Shown here: positions 50,167-58,177 of the stretch, in pieces
Position numbering within the stretch: position 1 is the stretch's first letter
Layout: every line of letters begins with the position of its first letter
Assembly (NCBI GenBank): GCA_965279095.1
Contig: CBDIHH010000007.1
Location: 372,001 to 436,000 of the forward strand
DNA: 64,000 bases
Origin: CBDIHH01 sp965279095
Lineage (GTDB): Bacteria; Pseudomonadota; Alphaproteobacteria; Caulobacterales; Caulobacteraceae
Reading direction: 5' to 3'
Position numbers and translations under genes: made by a program
The notes under the pieces: model-generated
Told to the model about the DNA's origin: nothing
The model's database searches: none
What the model saw: the letters and a program-made list of their open reading frames with translations, nothing else

Positions 50167-50295
50167 GTTTGGTCTCTACACTGTTGGGAAGGTCAAGGTA
50201 GGCCGACGCCAAAGGTCCGCAGGGGGCCTGTATTTGAGGTGTCAGCAGACGGGGTGGACTCGAACCCTAGGGGCAGGTCTTCGGCGACGTCAGGA

Positions 50296-50333
50296 TCGGA
50301 ATATACCTAGCCGAATGCGTGGGTAGATTCCGA
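50296..50333. promoter_or_regulatory. 12-bp inverted repeat between pilin operon and iorAB-like genes
   Basis: TCGGAATATACC (50296-50307) and GGTAGATTCCGA (50322-50333) form a 12-bp inverted repeat with one mismatch, around a 14-base loop. It lies in an AT-rich patch 85-122 bases before the iorA-like start and 130-167 bases before the pilin start. A repeat of this quality suggests a dimeric regulator's operator shared by both operons. No motif in databases is claimed. Confidence 0.45.
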
Positions 50334-50417
50334 AGCTTCCATCTGGACGCCGCAAAACGGCCTATCGACCACGGGTGGCGCTTAGCCCCTCAACGTTCGG
50401 GAGGGCGCTGCGAACCC

Positions 50418-50891
50418 ATGGTCACCTTCGAATTGAATGGCCGGTCCGTGACGGTAAAGGCGGCCCCCGACAGCCCCCTGCTGTGGGCGATCCGGGATGA
50501 GCTGGGCTTGAAGGGGACCAAGTTCGGATGCGGGATCGGCTTCTGCGGCGCCTGCACGGTCCACATCGGCGGGCAGGCCATGCGCTCGTGCATCGTGACC
50601 GTCGACTCCGTGGCCGGCGCATCGGTCGTCACCATCGAGGGCCTCGACCCGAACGGCAGACACCCCCTGCAGATCGCCTGGATCGATCAGCAGGTTCCCC
50701 AATGCGGCTACTGCCAATCCGGCCAGATCATGCAGGCCGCCAGCCTGCTCAAGGACAGCCCCGATCCCACCGCGGAGATGGTCACGTCCGCCATGAGCGG
50801 CAACCTGTGCCGCTGCATGGCCTATGTCCGCATCCGGGCGGCGATCCTGCAGGCGGCCAAGCATCCTGTATCGAGGGCTGCCGGTGAGTAG
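50418..50891 (+). CDS. iorA: (2Fe-2S) subunit of molybdenum hydroxylase, IorA-like
   Basis: An ATG at 50418 after GGAGGG gives 157 residues. The plant-type ferredoxin domain has C38, C43, C46 and C58 (FGCGIGFCGACTVHIGGQ...SC), and the helical domain has C96, C99, C131 and C133 (QCGYCQSGQ...LCRCMAY), all eight ligands of the two clusters. This is the small subunit of isoquinoline-1-oxidoreductase-type enzymes, which pass electrons from the Mo-cofactor subunit. It overlaps the large subunit gene by 8 bases. No FAD subunit gene is nearby, as usual for Ior-type enzymes, where a membrane cytochrome is the acceptor. Confidence 0.93.
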   Translation: MVTFELNGRSVTVKAAPDSPLLWAIRDELGLKGTKFGCGIGFCGACTVHIGGQAMRSCIVTVDSVAGASVVTIEGLDPNGRHPLQIAWIDQQVPQCGYCQSGQIMQAASLLKDSPDPTAEMVTSAMSGNLCRCMAYVRIRAAILQAAKHPVSRAAGE

Positions 50892-53169
50892 GCTTCATTC
50901 CGATCGCCCCGGCGTCGAGGCCTCGCGGCGGGGTTTCCTGATAGCCGCCTCCAGCGTCGGCGTCTTGCTGGGCTTCGCCCCAACCGCATCCGCCATCGCC
51001 GCCGGCGCCAAGGCGGCCGGGCGGTTCGAACCGACCATCTGGTACGGCATTGATCGCCAGGGCCAGGTGACCGTGAGCATCATCCGGGCGGAAATGGGCC
51101 AGCACGTGGGCACCGCCCTGGCGCGAATTCTCGCCGACGAGCTCGAAGTCGACTGGGACCACGTCGCGCTCGACTATGTCGACTCCGATCCGAAATGGGG
51201 CCTCATGGTCACCGGCGGCAGCTGGTCGGTGTGGCAGAGCTTCCCGGTCATGAGCCAGGCCGGCGCGGCCGGTCGGATGGCGCTGATCGAGGAAGGCGCC
51301 AAGCTTCTTGGCGTCAGCCCGGCAGCCTGTAGCGCCAGGTCCGGCGCCGTGTCGGCTGGAAGCCGCACCATCGGCTACGGCGAGATCGTCGCCCGCGGCG
51401 ACCTCCGCCGCGCCTTCTCGCCCGCAGAGCTTAAGGCCATGCCCATCAAGCCGGCCTCGCAGCGCCGCCTGATCGGCCATGACGTGGCGGCCATGGACAT
51501 CCCGTCCAAGACCAACGGCAGCGCCGTCTATGGCATCGACGCCGAGGTCGCCGGCATGGTCTATGCGCGGCCCAAGCTGCCGCCCACCCGCAACGACTCC
51601 AAGGTCGTTTCCATCGACGACACGGCGGCCAGGTCGATGCCCGGATACCTGCGCAGCCTGGCGCTGGAGGACCCTTCCGACACCGTGCCCGGTTGGGTGA
51701 TGGTGTTTGCCGACAGCTTCGTGGCTGCCTCCCGCGCCGCCGATCTGGTCAAGGTCAACTGGAGCGTGGGGCCCTCGGCCAAGGTGTCCGAGGCCGACAT
51801 TCAGGCCCGCGCCACCCAGCTGATCGCCGATCCGAAGGGCGGCGCCCTGGTGGTCGATGATCCCGGCCTGGACGCGGCCTTCCGCGCCGCCAGGTCGACC
51901 CTGGAGCAGACCTACACCACGAGCAGCGCCCTGCATTTCCAGATGGAGCCGATCAACGCCCTCGCCTTCGAGAAGGACGGGATGTTCGAGATCCACACCG
52001 GCAACCAGTGGCAATCGTTGATCCTGCCTACGCTCGCCAAGGCCCTGGGACGGCCCGAGACGACGATCATCATGCGGACCTATCTGCTGGGTGGCGGCTT
52101 CGGCCGCCGCCTCAATGGCGACTACGCGATCCCCGCGGCGCTGGCGGCCAAGGCCATCGGCAGGCCGGTCAAGATGGTCTGCACCCGGGCCGACGACGTG
52201 CGCTTCGATTCCTTCCGCTCACCCTCGGTCCAGACCTTGCGCCTGGCCTTCGGCGAGGGCGGCCGGGTGACGGCGATGGACCACCATGCCGCCGCCGGCT
52301 GGCCGACGGAGGTCATGTTCCCGGCCTTCATGCCCAAGGCGACGAACGGCGCCCCCTATGACCCCTTCGCGATTTCCGGCGCCGATCATTGGTACACGGT
52401 CGGGGCGCAGCGGGTGCGCGCCCTGTCCAACGACCTGGCCAACCGGTCCTTCCGACCGGGATGGCTGAGATCGGTCGGGCCGGGCTGGACCAACTGGGCG
52501 GTCGAAAGCTTCATGGACGAGGCGGCGCATGCCGCCGGCGTCGATCCGTTGGCCTTTCGTCTTGCGATGCTCGACGGCGCCGGGCGAAACGCCGGGTCCG
52601 CGCCCAATGCGGTGGGCGGCGCCCGCCGCCAGGCCGCCGTGCTGAGCGCCGTCGCCAAACAAGCCGGTTGGGGATCGCCTCTGCCGGCCGGCTCGGGGCT
52701 GGGGATCGCCACGACCTTTGGCCAGGAGCGCGACATGCCGACCTGGATCGCCTGCGCGGCCAGGGTTCATGTCGACCGGGTGAGCGGCGAAGTGATGGTG
52801 GAAAAGCTCACCCTGGTCGCCGACGCCGGCTCCATCATCCACCCTGACGGCGCCCGGGCGCAGATGGAGGGGGCCGCCCTGTGGGGCCTGAGCCTGGCGC
52901 TTTTCGAGGGGACCGAGTTCACCGACGGCCAGGTCAAGGACACCAATCTGGACAGCTACACGCCCTTGCGGATGGGCGACGTTCCCGAGCTGGACATCGC
53001 GTTCCTTGCCAGCAGCGAGGTCCCCACCGGTCTGGGCGAACCTGCCACGACGGTCGTCGGCCCGGCCATTGGCAATGCGATCTTCGCGGCGACGGGCGCG
53101 CGGGTTCGCCATCTTCCCATCCGGCCCGCCGATGTCCTTGCCGCGCTTAAGGTCGCCACCTCGCCATGA
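50884..53169 (+). CDS. iorB: Molybdopterin-binding subunit, isoquinoline 1-oxidoreductase (IorB)-like
   Basis: A GTG at 50884 gives 761 residues. A Tat signal (ASRRGFLIAASSVGVLL) fits export of a folded cofactor enzyme. The Mo-binding domains include RAEMGQHVGTALARILADELEVDW, GLMVTGGSWSVW, GGGFGRRLNGDYA and the C-terminal TGLGEPATTVVGPAIGNAIF with a conserved Gly-Glu (the active-site Glu of the xanthine oxidase family). It would hydroxylate an N-heterocycle or oxidise an aldehyde in the periplasm; the substrate is unknown. It overlaps iorA by 8 bases and the following small gene by 4 bases. Length is normal for IorB (about 750). Confidence 0.92.
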   Translation: MSRLHSDRPGVEASRRGFLIAASSVGVLLGFAPTASAIAAGAKAAGRFEPTIWYGIDRQGQVTVSIIRAEMGQHVGTALARILADELEVDWDHVALDYVDSDPKWGLMVTGGSWSVWQSFPVMSQAGAAGRMALIEEGAKLLGVSPAACSARSGAVSAGSRTIGYGEIVARGDLRRAFSPAELKAMPIKPASQRRLIGHDVAAMDIPSKTNGSAVYGIDAEVAGMVYARPKLPPTRNDSKVVSIDDTAARSMPGYLRSLALEDPSDTVPGWVMVFADSFVAASRAADLVKVNWSVGPSAKVSEADIQARATQLIADPKGGALVVDDPGLDAAFRAARSTLEQTYTTSSALHFQMEPINALAFEKDGMFEIHTGNQWQSLILPTLAKALGRPETTIIMRTYLLGGGFGRRLNGDYAIPAALAAKAIGRPVKMVCTRADDVRFDSFRSPSVQTLRLAFGEGGRVTAMDHHAAAGWPTEVMFPAFMPKATNGAPYDPFAISGADHWYTVGAQRVRALSNDLANRSFRPGWLRSVGPGWTNWAVESFMDEAAHAAGVDPLAFRLAMLDGAGRNAGSAPNAVGGARRQAAVLSAVAKQAGWGSPLPAGSGLGIATTFGQERDMPTWIACAARVHVDRVSGEVMVEKLTLVADAGSIIHPDGARAQMEGAALWGLSLALFEGTEFTDGQVKDTNLDSYTPLRMGDVPELDIAFLASSEVPTGLGEPATTVVGPAIGNAIFAATGARVRHLPIRPADVLAALKVATSP

Positions 53170-53345
53170 CACGCCCCGACACACCAGCCCCGCACAGTCC
53201 CGGCTTTGGCCGCGACATCGAGATGGAAGCCGATCGCCGAACCGGTCGTCCGGCAAGCGCGGAGATGGACAGCACCGAGGAGAAGGCTGACGCGGCGCCG
53301 ATCCTGGGGCCGGCGCCGGACCCGGACGTCTATCCCGCGGACTAG
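53166..53345 (+). CDS. Small acidic protein (59 aa) coupled to IorB-like gene
   Basis: An ATG at 53166 overlaps the iorB-like stop (ATGA) and gives 59 residues. The sequence is hydrophilic and acidic, with motifs RDIEMEADRRTGRPASAEMD and PDPDVYPAD at the end, and no Cys, membrane helix or signal. The four-base overlap and non-random composition support expression. It is too short for a domain call. It may be an accessory or assembly peptide for the molybdenum enzyme, inferred from position only. Its last codons overlap the convergent DUF2200 stop. Confidence 0.55.
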   Translation: MTRPDTPAPHSPGFGRDIEMEADRRTGRPASAEMDSTEEKADAAPILGPAPDPDVYPAD

Positions 53346-53719
53346 GCTCCCGGCGCCGCGACTGGCCCGTCGGCGCGCAGGATCTTCTCCATGGGGCGGC
53401 CCTTGGCCAGTTCGTCGACCAGCTTGTCGAGGTAGCGGATCTCCCGCATCAGCGGGTCGGCGACCTCTTCCACGCGCACGCCGCAGACGACGCCCTTGAC
53501 CAGCGCCCGGGCGGGGTTGAGGGCCGGGGCCTGGGCGAAGAACGTCTCGAAGTCGATCTCGGCCTCCAGGACGGCGACCAGCTGCGCCTGGGTGAGCCCC
53601 GTCAGCCAAAGGATGATCGCGTCGACCTCCGCCCGGGTGCGGCCCTTGCGCTCCGCCTTGGCGACATAGAGCGGATAGAGTCTGGAGAAGGGGGTCGTGA
53701 AGATCCGGTGCTGGGGCAT
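53342..53719 (-). CDS. DUF2200 family protein
   Basis: The 125-residue protein has the family sequence RIFTTPFSRLYPLYVAKAERKGR and EVDAIILWLTGLTQAQL, followed by ETFFAQAPALNPARALVKGVVCGVRVEE and LMREIRYLDKLVDELAKGRPMEKIL. DUF2200 proteins are small soluble proteins with structures but no established activity. It overlaps the preceding small gene's stop on the opposite strand by four bases. It is a single gene about 67 bases from the FixJ-like gene, both on the minus strand, with no obvious link. Confidence 0.9.
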   Translation of the reverse strand: MPQHRIFTTPFSRLYPLYVAKAERKGRTRAEVDAIILWLTGLTQAQLVAVLEAEIDFETFFAQAPALNPARALVKGVVCGVRVEEVADPLMREIRYLDKLVDELAKGRPMEKILRADGPVAAPGA

Positions 53720-53786
53720 GGCGGCCTGGCGTGGAAGGCAGGGCGCCCGTTATAGCCCTTGATGTCGCCCGCCGACAGCGGGCGCG

Positions 53787-54401
53787 TCAGTGCGCGGTCC
53801 AGCCGCTCCTCGCCGTCAGGGTGGCGAGGGCGGCGATATTGGACGCCCCGGTCTTACGCAGGATGTTGCCGCGGAAGACGTCCACGGTGCGCGGGCTGAT
53901 GCCCAGGACCAGGGCGGTGACCTTGCTGCTGGCCCCCTTGACCAGGTGGGAGAGCACCTCGCGTTCGCGGCGGGACAGGGAGTCCAGGCGCGCCAGGGCC
54001 TCCGGGTCGTCGAAAATCGCGGCGGGGATCTGGCGCGCGGCGAAGGCGGCGTCGATGGCCTCCACCAAGGCCGCCGGCGCGATCGGCTTCTCCAGGACGT
54101 TGCAGGCCCCGGCGCGCATGGCGGCGACAGCGAGGGGCACGTCGGCATGGCCGCTGATCACCACCACCGGCCAGTGGCCTCGGCCGTCGGCGGCCAGGCG
54201 CTCGACCACCGCCAGGCCGGAGATCTCCGGCATGCGCACATCGGTGACGACGCAGCCGAAGGGGACATGGCCCAGGGCGGCGAAGAAGTCGGCGGGGGCG
54301 GGGAAGGCCGAGACCTCGAACCCGGCGACCTCGAGCATCGCCTCCAGCGAGTCGAGCATGGCCGTGTCGTCGTCGATGACCAGAACCCGTCCCTTAGACA
54401 T
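53787..54401 (-). CDS. FixJ-type response regulator with LuxR HTH
   Basis: The 204-residue product has a receiver (about 1-120): acidic pair VIDDDTAM, phospho-acceptor D54 in VVTDVRMP, switch Ser in VISGHAD and Lys in EKPIAP. The C-terminal LuxR HTH (about 140-200) has LSRREREVLSHLVKGASSKV and SPRTVDVFRGNILRKTGA. It is cognate to the PAS-kinase gene directly upstream, which overlaps by 8 bases. FixJ-type regulators commonly answer oxygen or redox signals, but the signal here is unknown. The architecture matches the C-terminal REC2-LuxR of the fusion protein at 39153-43502. Confidence 0.92.
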   Translation of the reverse strand: MSKGRVLVIDDDTAMLDSLEAMLEVAGFEVSAFPAPADFFAALGHVPFGCVVTDVRMPEISGLAVVERLAADGRGHWPVVVISGHADVPLAVAAMRAGACNVLEKPIAPAALVEAIDAAFAARQIPAAIFDDPEALARLDSLSRREREVLSHLVKGASSKVTALVLGISPRTVDVFRGNILRKTGASNIAALATLTARSGWTAH

Positions 54402-55488
54402 GGGTCTGCGCGTCGACGAGGGTGAAGGCGAAGGCCGCGCCCCCCAGGGAACTGGGCACCAGGGCGATCTCGCCGCCGTGGGCCTCGACGATGGTGCGGC
54501 AGATGGACAGGCCCAGGCCCATGCCGCCGACCTTTGTGGTGGCCAGGGGCACGAAGAGCCGGTCGTTCATGTCGGGCGTGATGCCGGGCCCGTTGTCCTC
54601 GATGGTCACCCGGCAGCCGCAGTCGGTGGGCGCGCCGGAGATGCGGATGCGCCGTTTGTGGCCGGTGCCGGGGGCGTCCAGGGCGTTGCGGACGAGGTTC
54701 AGCACCAGTTGCTGCAACTGGACCCGGTCGCAGCGGGCCATCTGGTCGGGCGCCAGATTGACCACGATTTCGGCATCACGCTCGCGGGCGTTGAGCAGCA
54801 GGATCGGCATGATCTCGGCGACCACCTCGGCCACGCGCTCGGGCGCCTGGAAGCCGGTGTCCTTGGACATCACCGCCCGCAGCCGCCGAATGACGGCGCC
54901 GGCCCGCTCCGCCTGCTGCTCGGCCGAGTTGATGTAGCGGATGATCTTGCCCACGTCGGGCGGGCTCCGCGCGGCCAGGGACTTGGCGGCGTCCAGGAAG
55001 TTGATCACGGCCGACAGGGGCTGGTTGATCTCATGGGCCGCCATCGAGGCGACCTCGCCCAGGGAGTTGAGCCGCCAATTATTGGTGATCTGGTGCCGGA
55101 GGTCCTGCACCACCGCCTGGGCGGCGACGATTTCGGTGACATCGCTGATGAACAGGGTGAGGAAGTCCTCGCCGCGGACCGAGAACGGCGCCGCCTGCAC
55201 ATCGACGAAGGTCTCGGCGCCCGACGCGGCCTGGGCGCGAAGATACACCCCGTCGCCCGCGCTGCGGCTGCGGGCGTTGAAGGCCGCAATATCGTCCGCC
55301 GAGGTCGGGGGCGGCGCGACCAGATCGGCGATGAAGTCGGATATCCTCAACGGCGGCTCGCAGGTGAGGGCGCGTCCGAAGAAGGCGTCGGCGGTGGCGT
55401 TGGAGGTTCGGATGCATCCTGCCGCGTCGATCGCCACGACCGCCATGGGGGCGTTGACCAGGATGCTCCTGGCGAACGATGCTTCCAC
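54394..55488 (-). CDS. Soluble PAS histidine kinase, FixL-like
   Basis: The 364-residue protein has no membrane helix. A PAS domain (about 3-125, AVVAIDAAGCIRTSNATADAFFG at its start) leads directly to HisKA with H152 in SMAAHEINQPLSAV, then HATPase_c with NLVRNALDAPG, DNGPGITP and GMGLGLSICRTIVEAHGG. The AHEINQPL form and direct PAS-HisKA joining are typical of FixL/DctB-like kinases. I cannot tell whether a haem-ligand His is present in PAS. It overlaps the FixJ-like gene by 8 bases, so they form a pair. It is likely oxygen- or redox-sensing by family, but this is not shown. Confidence 0.88.
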   Translation of the reverse strand: MEASFARSILVNAPMAVVAIDAAGCIRTSNATADAFFGRALTCEPPLRISDFIADLVAPPPTSADDIAAFNARSRSAGDGVYLRAQAASGAETFVDVQAAPFSVRGEDFLTLFISDVTEIVAAQAVVQDLRHQITNNWRLNSLGEVASMAAHEINQPLSAVINFLDAAKSLAARSPPDVGKIIRYINSAEQQAERAGAVIRRLRAVMSKDTGFQAPERVAEVVAEIMPILLLNARERDAEIVVNLAPDQMARCDRVQLQQLVLNLVRNALDAPGTGHKRRIRISGAPTDCGCRVTIEDNGPGITPDMNDRLFVPLATTKVGGMGLGLSICRTIVEAHGGEIALVPSSLGGAAFAFTLVDAQTHV

Positions 55489-55666
55489 CCTGTCCTCCTT
55501 GTCCCGACGCGATTGCGTCAGTCAGCGTCTTGTTGGGCGTTGAAATAGGAAGCCATCCTGCTCGCCTGTTTCAACGCCTGGGCGAGTTAACGGATAACAA
55601 ATAGCAATTACCGCAGCTTTAATCTCGATCAAAAACAGGGGTGACAGATCACCACAGGTCCTCGGC

Positions 55667-56059
55667 TCAGGAATTGCCCTGTCGGTCTCCGCGTTCGACC
55701 TCGGAGGCAAGCTCCACTGCAGCGAGCAAATGCCTGGGGGCGAAGGGCTTGACCAGGAAATCGAAGGCCCCGGCGTTGAGGATCTCCGCCGCCTCGGACT
55801 GGTCGGCGTGCCCGCTGATGACAATGGTCGGCCAGGGCCGGGTCGCCGTCTCGGCCAGCCGGCGAACCAGCATCAGGCCATCGATGGTCGGCATCCGCAG
55901 ATCAGTCACCACGCAGCACGGCTCGATCGTGTCGATGACCGCCAGGAAAGCCTCGGCCGAGGGGAAGGCATGCACGGCGTAGCCGGCCGTCTCAAAGACC
56001 GCCTCAAGCGACTGCAGCACGCCCTCATCATCATCGATCAGGACGACTGTACGCACCAA
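55667..56059 (-). CDS. Single-domain response regulator (FixJ-receiver-like)
   Basis: A TTG at 56059 preceded by AGGAG gives 130 residues. All receiver residues are present: LIDDDEG, D53 in VVTDLRMP, Ser in VISGHAD and Lys in LVKPFAP. The pattern FETAGYAVHAFPSAEAFLA is that of FixJ-type receivers, but no HTH follows; the protein ends soon after the receiver with a Glu/Gly tail. It is 178 bases upstream of the kinase gene on the same strand, so it may be an alternative partner or phosphate sink for the kinase, comparable to FixT-like or single-domain regulators. The frame is open upstream, but only this start has a ribosome-binding site. Confidence 0.85.
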   Translation of the reverse strand: MVRTVVLIDDDEGVLQSLEAVFETAGYAVHAFPSAEAFLAVIDTIEPCCVVTDLRMPTIDGLMLVRRLAETATRPWPTIVISGHADQSEAAEILNAGAFDFLVKPFAPRHLLAAVELASEVERGDRQGNS

Positions 56060-56183
56060 GGGATACTCCTGTGACCTTGCGATACGGTCGCAAGAGAGCG
56101 TCGGACCTACCACCTTGGGCGGCGGTGGGAGAATACGTGATTCTACCTAGTTTGGTCCCTTTCCCCTGCAGGTTGTGGGCTCG

Positions 56184-56660
56184 TCAGGGGACGGCCCCGC
56201 CAGGGGCGCCGAAGCGTCTGGCGCACTGGTCGATTCCGGCGATGAGCGCCTTGAGATCCTGGGGCGGGACGGCCCCGCGCCGCACCAGGCGCAGAAGGTT
56301 GACCGCCGGCGTCAGCAGGCCATCACGCCAGCGGTCGGTCGCGATCAGCGCCCCCGTCAGACGCCCGACCGCGTAGAGGGTGTCGACCAGCCCGGGAATA
56401 TCGATCGGCGCGCAGCAACCGAGCATGTCGTTCACCAGACCATGGAGCCTGCGCAATTCCTCGTCCGTCGGGCGGCGGGCGGGGTCGGCCGTCATGTCGG
56501 CGACCTGCTGGATCGCCTTGTCGATCGCCTCGAGGCAGGCCTCGGACAGGGTGTCGACATTGGCCTCCGCCTGGCGGACGGCCTGGTCGATCCGGATCCC
56601 GCCAGCCTTCTTGTACTCCCGCTGCAGCGCGGTGGTGACCTTGCGGATGGCGACGCTCAT
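56184..56660 (-). CDS. cheE: Chemotaxis accessory protein CheE
   Basis: An ATG at 56660 overlaps the cheYIII stop (ATGA) and gives 158 residues. The protein is helical: AIRKVTTALQREYKKAGGIRI, the Cys-containing LSEACLEAIDKAIQ, PTDEELRRLHGLVNDMLGCC, and a long C-terminal helix. It is the last gene of the main che operon, the position of cheE in C. crescentus. Its molecular role is not known to me. A paralogue lies at 5612-6079, also coupled to a CheYIII-like gene. The operon ends here; the 124 bases to the next minus-strand gene have no clear terminator. Confidence 0.82.
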   Translation of the reverse strand: MSVAIRKVTTALQREYKKAGGIRIDQAVRQAEANVDTLSEACLEAIDKAIQQVADMTADPARRPTDEELRRLHGLVNDMLGCCAPIDIPGLVDTLYAVGRLTGALIATDRWRDGLLTPAVNLLRLVRRGAVPPQDLKALIAGIDQCARRFGAPGGAVP

Positions 56661-57268
56661 AACGACAGCCTTTGTGGTTTCACAAGCCCGTCCAATTCTT
56701 CCTGGCTGAGGTTCTCGCTGGTGGGCTGGCCCATGACGCTGCTCCCGTCGCCCTTGCGACGCCCGGCCGGGAATTCCGCCGGCAGGCCCTCGAACTTGAA
56801 GCGGCGATCGGGGCCCGTGTAGTTGTCGGACTCGATGAACAGGCGCTCGGAGCCCGCCACCCACAGAATGCGATCCATCAGCACCGCGGGAGACAGCGGC
56901 TTTGTAATGATGAAGTTCGACCCGCAGTCCCGCGCATTCAGCACCTCGGCCTCGAGGGCATGGCCGGTTACGACCAGAACAGGGGCATGCCGATTGGGAT
57001 CCAGGTCGGACAGGCGCAGCCAGCGCACGAAGTCGTGGCCGCTCTCGTCGCCGAGCTGAGCGTCGCACACGATCAGGTCAATGGTCTTCCTGGTCAGGAT
57101 ATCCTTGGCCTCCTCCACGCTCGGGGCGCGGTGGGTGCGCTCGACGCCGAAACCCACCAGGGTCTGGCACAGGATGTCGAGCCCGTGGGTGTTGGCGTCC
57201 ACGCATAGCGCCTTGATCGTCTTGAGGTTGATGCGAGCCGAAGGCTGCGCGGCGGCGGCGGTCACCAT
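56657..57268 (-). CDS. cheYIII: CheYIII receiver protein with C-terminal GPDRR motif
   Basis: An ATG at 57268 overlaps cheU by 7 bases and gives 203 residues. The receiver (about 15-140) retains the acidic residue in LCVDANT, phospho-acceptor D69 in DLIVCDAQ, switch Thr in VVTGHAL, and Lys in ITKPLSP. The Arg-rich extension (YTGPDRRF at about 150-157, GRRKGDG at about 168-174) is conserved with the paralogue at 5073-5615. In Caulobacter, CheY-like proteins with Arg-rich tails can bind c-di-GMP; whether this one does is inference. It would be phosphorylated by CheA, unlike its paralogue, which lacks the Asp. It is coupled to cheE. Confidence 0.87.
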   Translation of the reverse strand: MVTAAAAQPSARINLKTIKALCVDANTHGLDILCQTLVGFGVERTHRAPSVEEAKDILTRKTIDLIVCDAQLGDESGHDFVRWLRLSDLDPNRHAPVLVVTGHALEAEVLNARDCGSNFIITKPLSPAVLMDRILWVAGSERLFIESDNYTGPDRRFKFEGLPAEFPAGRRKGDGSSVMGQPTSENLSQEELDGLVKPQRLSL

Positions 57269-57621
57269 ATCTCGCACTCGCCGGCCGGCGCCGTGACCTC
57301 GGTCCGGCCGCCGCCGCGGAAGCGATGCGTCAGCCCGCTTAGCGTGGAGGCCTCGGCCGCCGCTCGCACCAGCCCGATATCAAGGATCCCGCCGTTGGCG
57401 GCGGCGGCGGTGGACAGGCGACCGCAGAGGACCGCCATCTGCTCGATATGTTGCACGAGGGCGTCCAGTTGCTGCACCTCGACCAGGGTCTCGTTCGAGC
57501 GGGGATGGCTGGCCAGCAGCTCCCCGGCCAGGTGCTGCAGCCCCTCGCCGGCGAGGGCCCAGCAGGCAAGCTCGTCCGACAGGCCGAGGAACAGGTTTTC
57601 GAGGGTTGCGTCCGTATTCAT
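57262..57621 (-). CDS. cheU: CheU-type chemotaxis accessory protein
   Basis: An ATG at 57621 gives 119 residues and lies downstream of cheD, overlapping the next gene by 7 bases. The protein is soluble and largely helical: FLGLSDELACWALAGEGLQHLAG, then LVEVQQLDALVQHIEQMAVLCGRLSTAAAANGG and a short tail. In C. crescentus the gene at this position is cheU. Its function is unknown to me. A longer version from a TTG at 57636 is possible but its start lacks a ribosome-binding site; GAGGGT precedes the ATG chosen. Confidence 0.78.
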   Translation of the reverse strand: MNTDATLENLFLGLSDELACWALAGEGLQHLAGELLASHPRSNETLVEVQQLDALVQHIEQMAVLCGRLSTAAAANGGILDIGLVRAAAEASTLSGLTHRFRGGGRTEVTAPAGECEIW

Positions 57622-57628
57622 CCGACCC

Positions 57629-58177
57629 TCAATCAAAAAGCTCGACGGCGCCGCTGTCGCGCGCCGGCGCCCGCACCACCACCCGCTCGCGCGCGATCAC
57701 CGCGGCGTCCTGCACGAGATGCTGGGCGGCGGCGCCGGTGGACGGCGTGAAATGAATCCGCCGCGCCAGGGCGCCCCCCATGCTTTCGCTGATGATGGGA
57801 ATGCCGTCCTCCAGCAGGAAGCGCCGGACGAACTCGGCGTTCTTGCCGCCGATGTCGTTGAAGCTGGCTGTCATGCGCGCGCCGCCGAACACCTTGGCCT
57901 CCAGCCGGTCCCGCCGCGCCCCCATGGACAGCAGGCCGTTGATCAGCAGCTCCATCGCCTGGGCCCCGTAGCGCCGGTCCCCGGCGCCGCCCCCCGGGGC
58001 CTCTGGCAGCAGGAAATGGTTCATGCCCCCGACCCCGATCAGCGGATCGCGGATGCAGGCGGCGACGCAGGAGCCGAGGATGGTCGAGAAGACCACGCTC
58101 GGGTCGCCGGAGACCTGATGCGAGCCCTGGCCCACATGGACCCGTCGCTCCTGAGTGGGCCGCAGGTCCCGGTTCAT
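57629..58177 (-). CDS. cheD: Chemoreceptor glutamine deamidase CheD
   Basis: The 182-residue protein has the CheD motif FSTILGSCVAACIRDP with the catalytic Cys37, and GGMNHFLLPEA with the catalytic His54. The usual CheD fold continues with a C-terminal region containing FGGARMTASF and IGGKNAEFVRRFLLEDGI. It deamidates glutamines on chemoreceptors and can act with CheC/CheY in other species. Its start shares one base with the cheYII stop codon (TGATG), so the genes are coupled. Length is normal. The C-terminal part, after RRIHFTPSTGAAAQ, is unremarkable. Confidence 0.94.
   Translation of the reverse strand: MNRDLRPTQERRVHVGQGSHQVSGDPSVVFSTILGSCVAACIRDPLIGVGGMNHFLLPEAPGGGAGDRRYGAQAMELLINGLLSMGARRDRLEAKVFGGARMTASFNDIGGKNAEFVRRFLLEDGIPIISESMGGALARRIHFTPSTGAAAQHLVQDAAVIARERVVVRAPARDSGAVELFD

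Noticed and set aside
50245..50275. tRNA T-arm-like sequence (GGGTTCGAGTCC on the minus strand) near the iorA promoter
   Set aside because: Flanking bases do not pair as a T-stem (only two of five pairs) and no acceptor, D or anticodon arm is present, so it is not a tRNA or clear att remnant.
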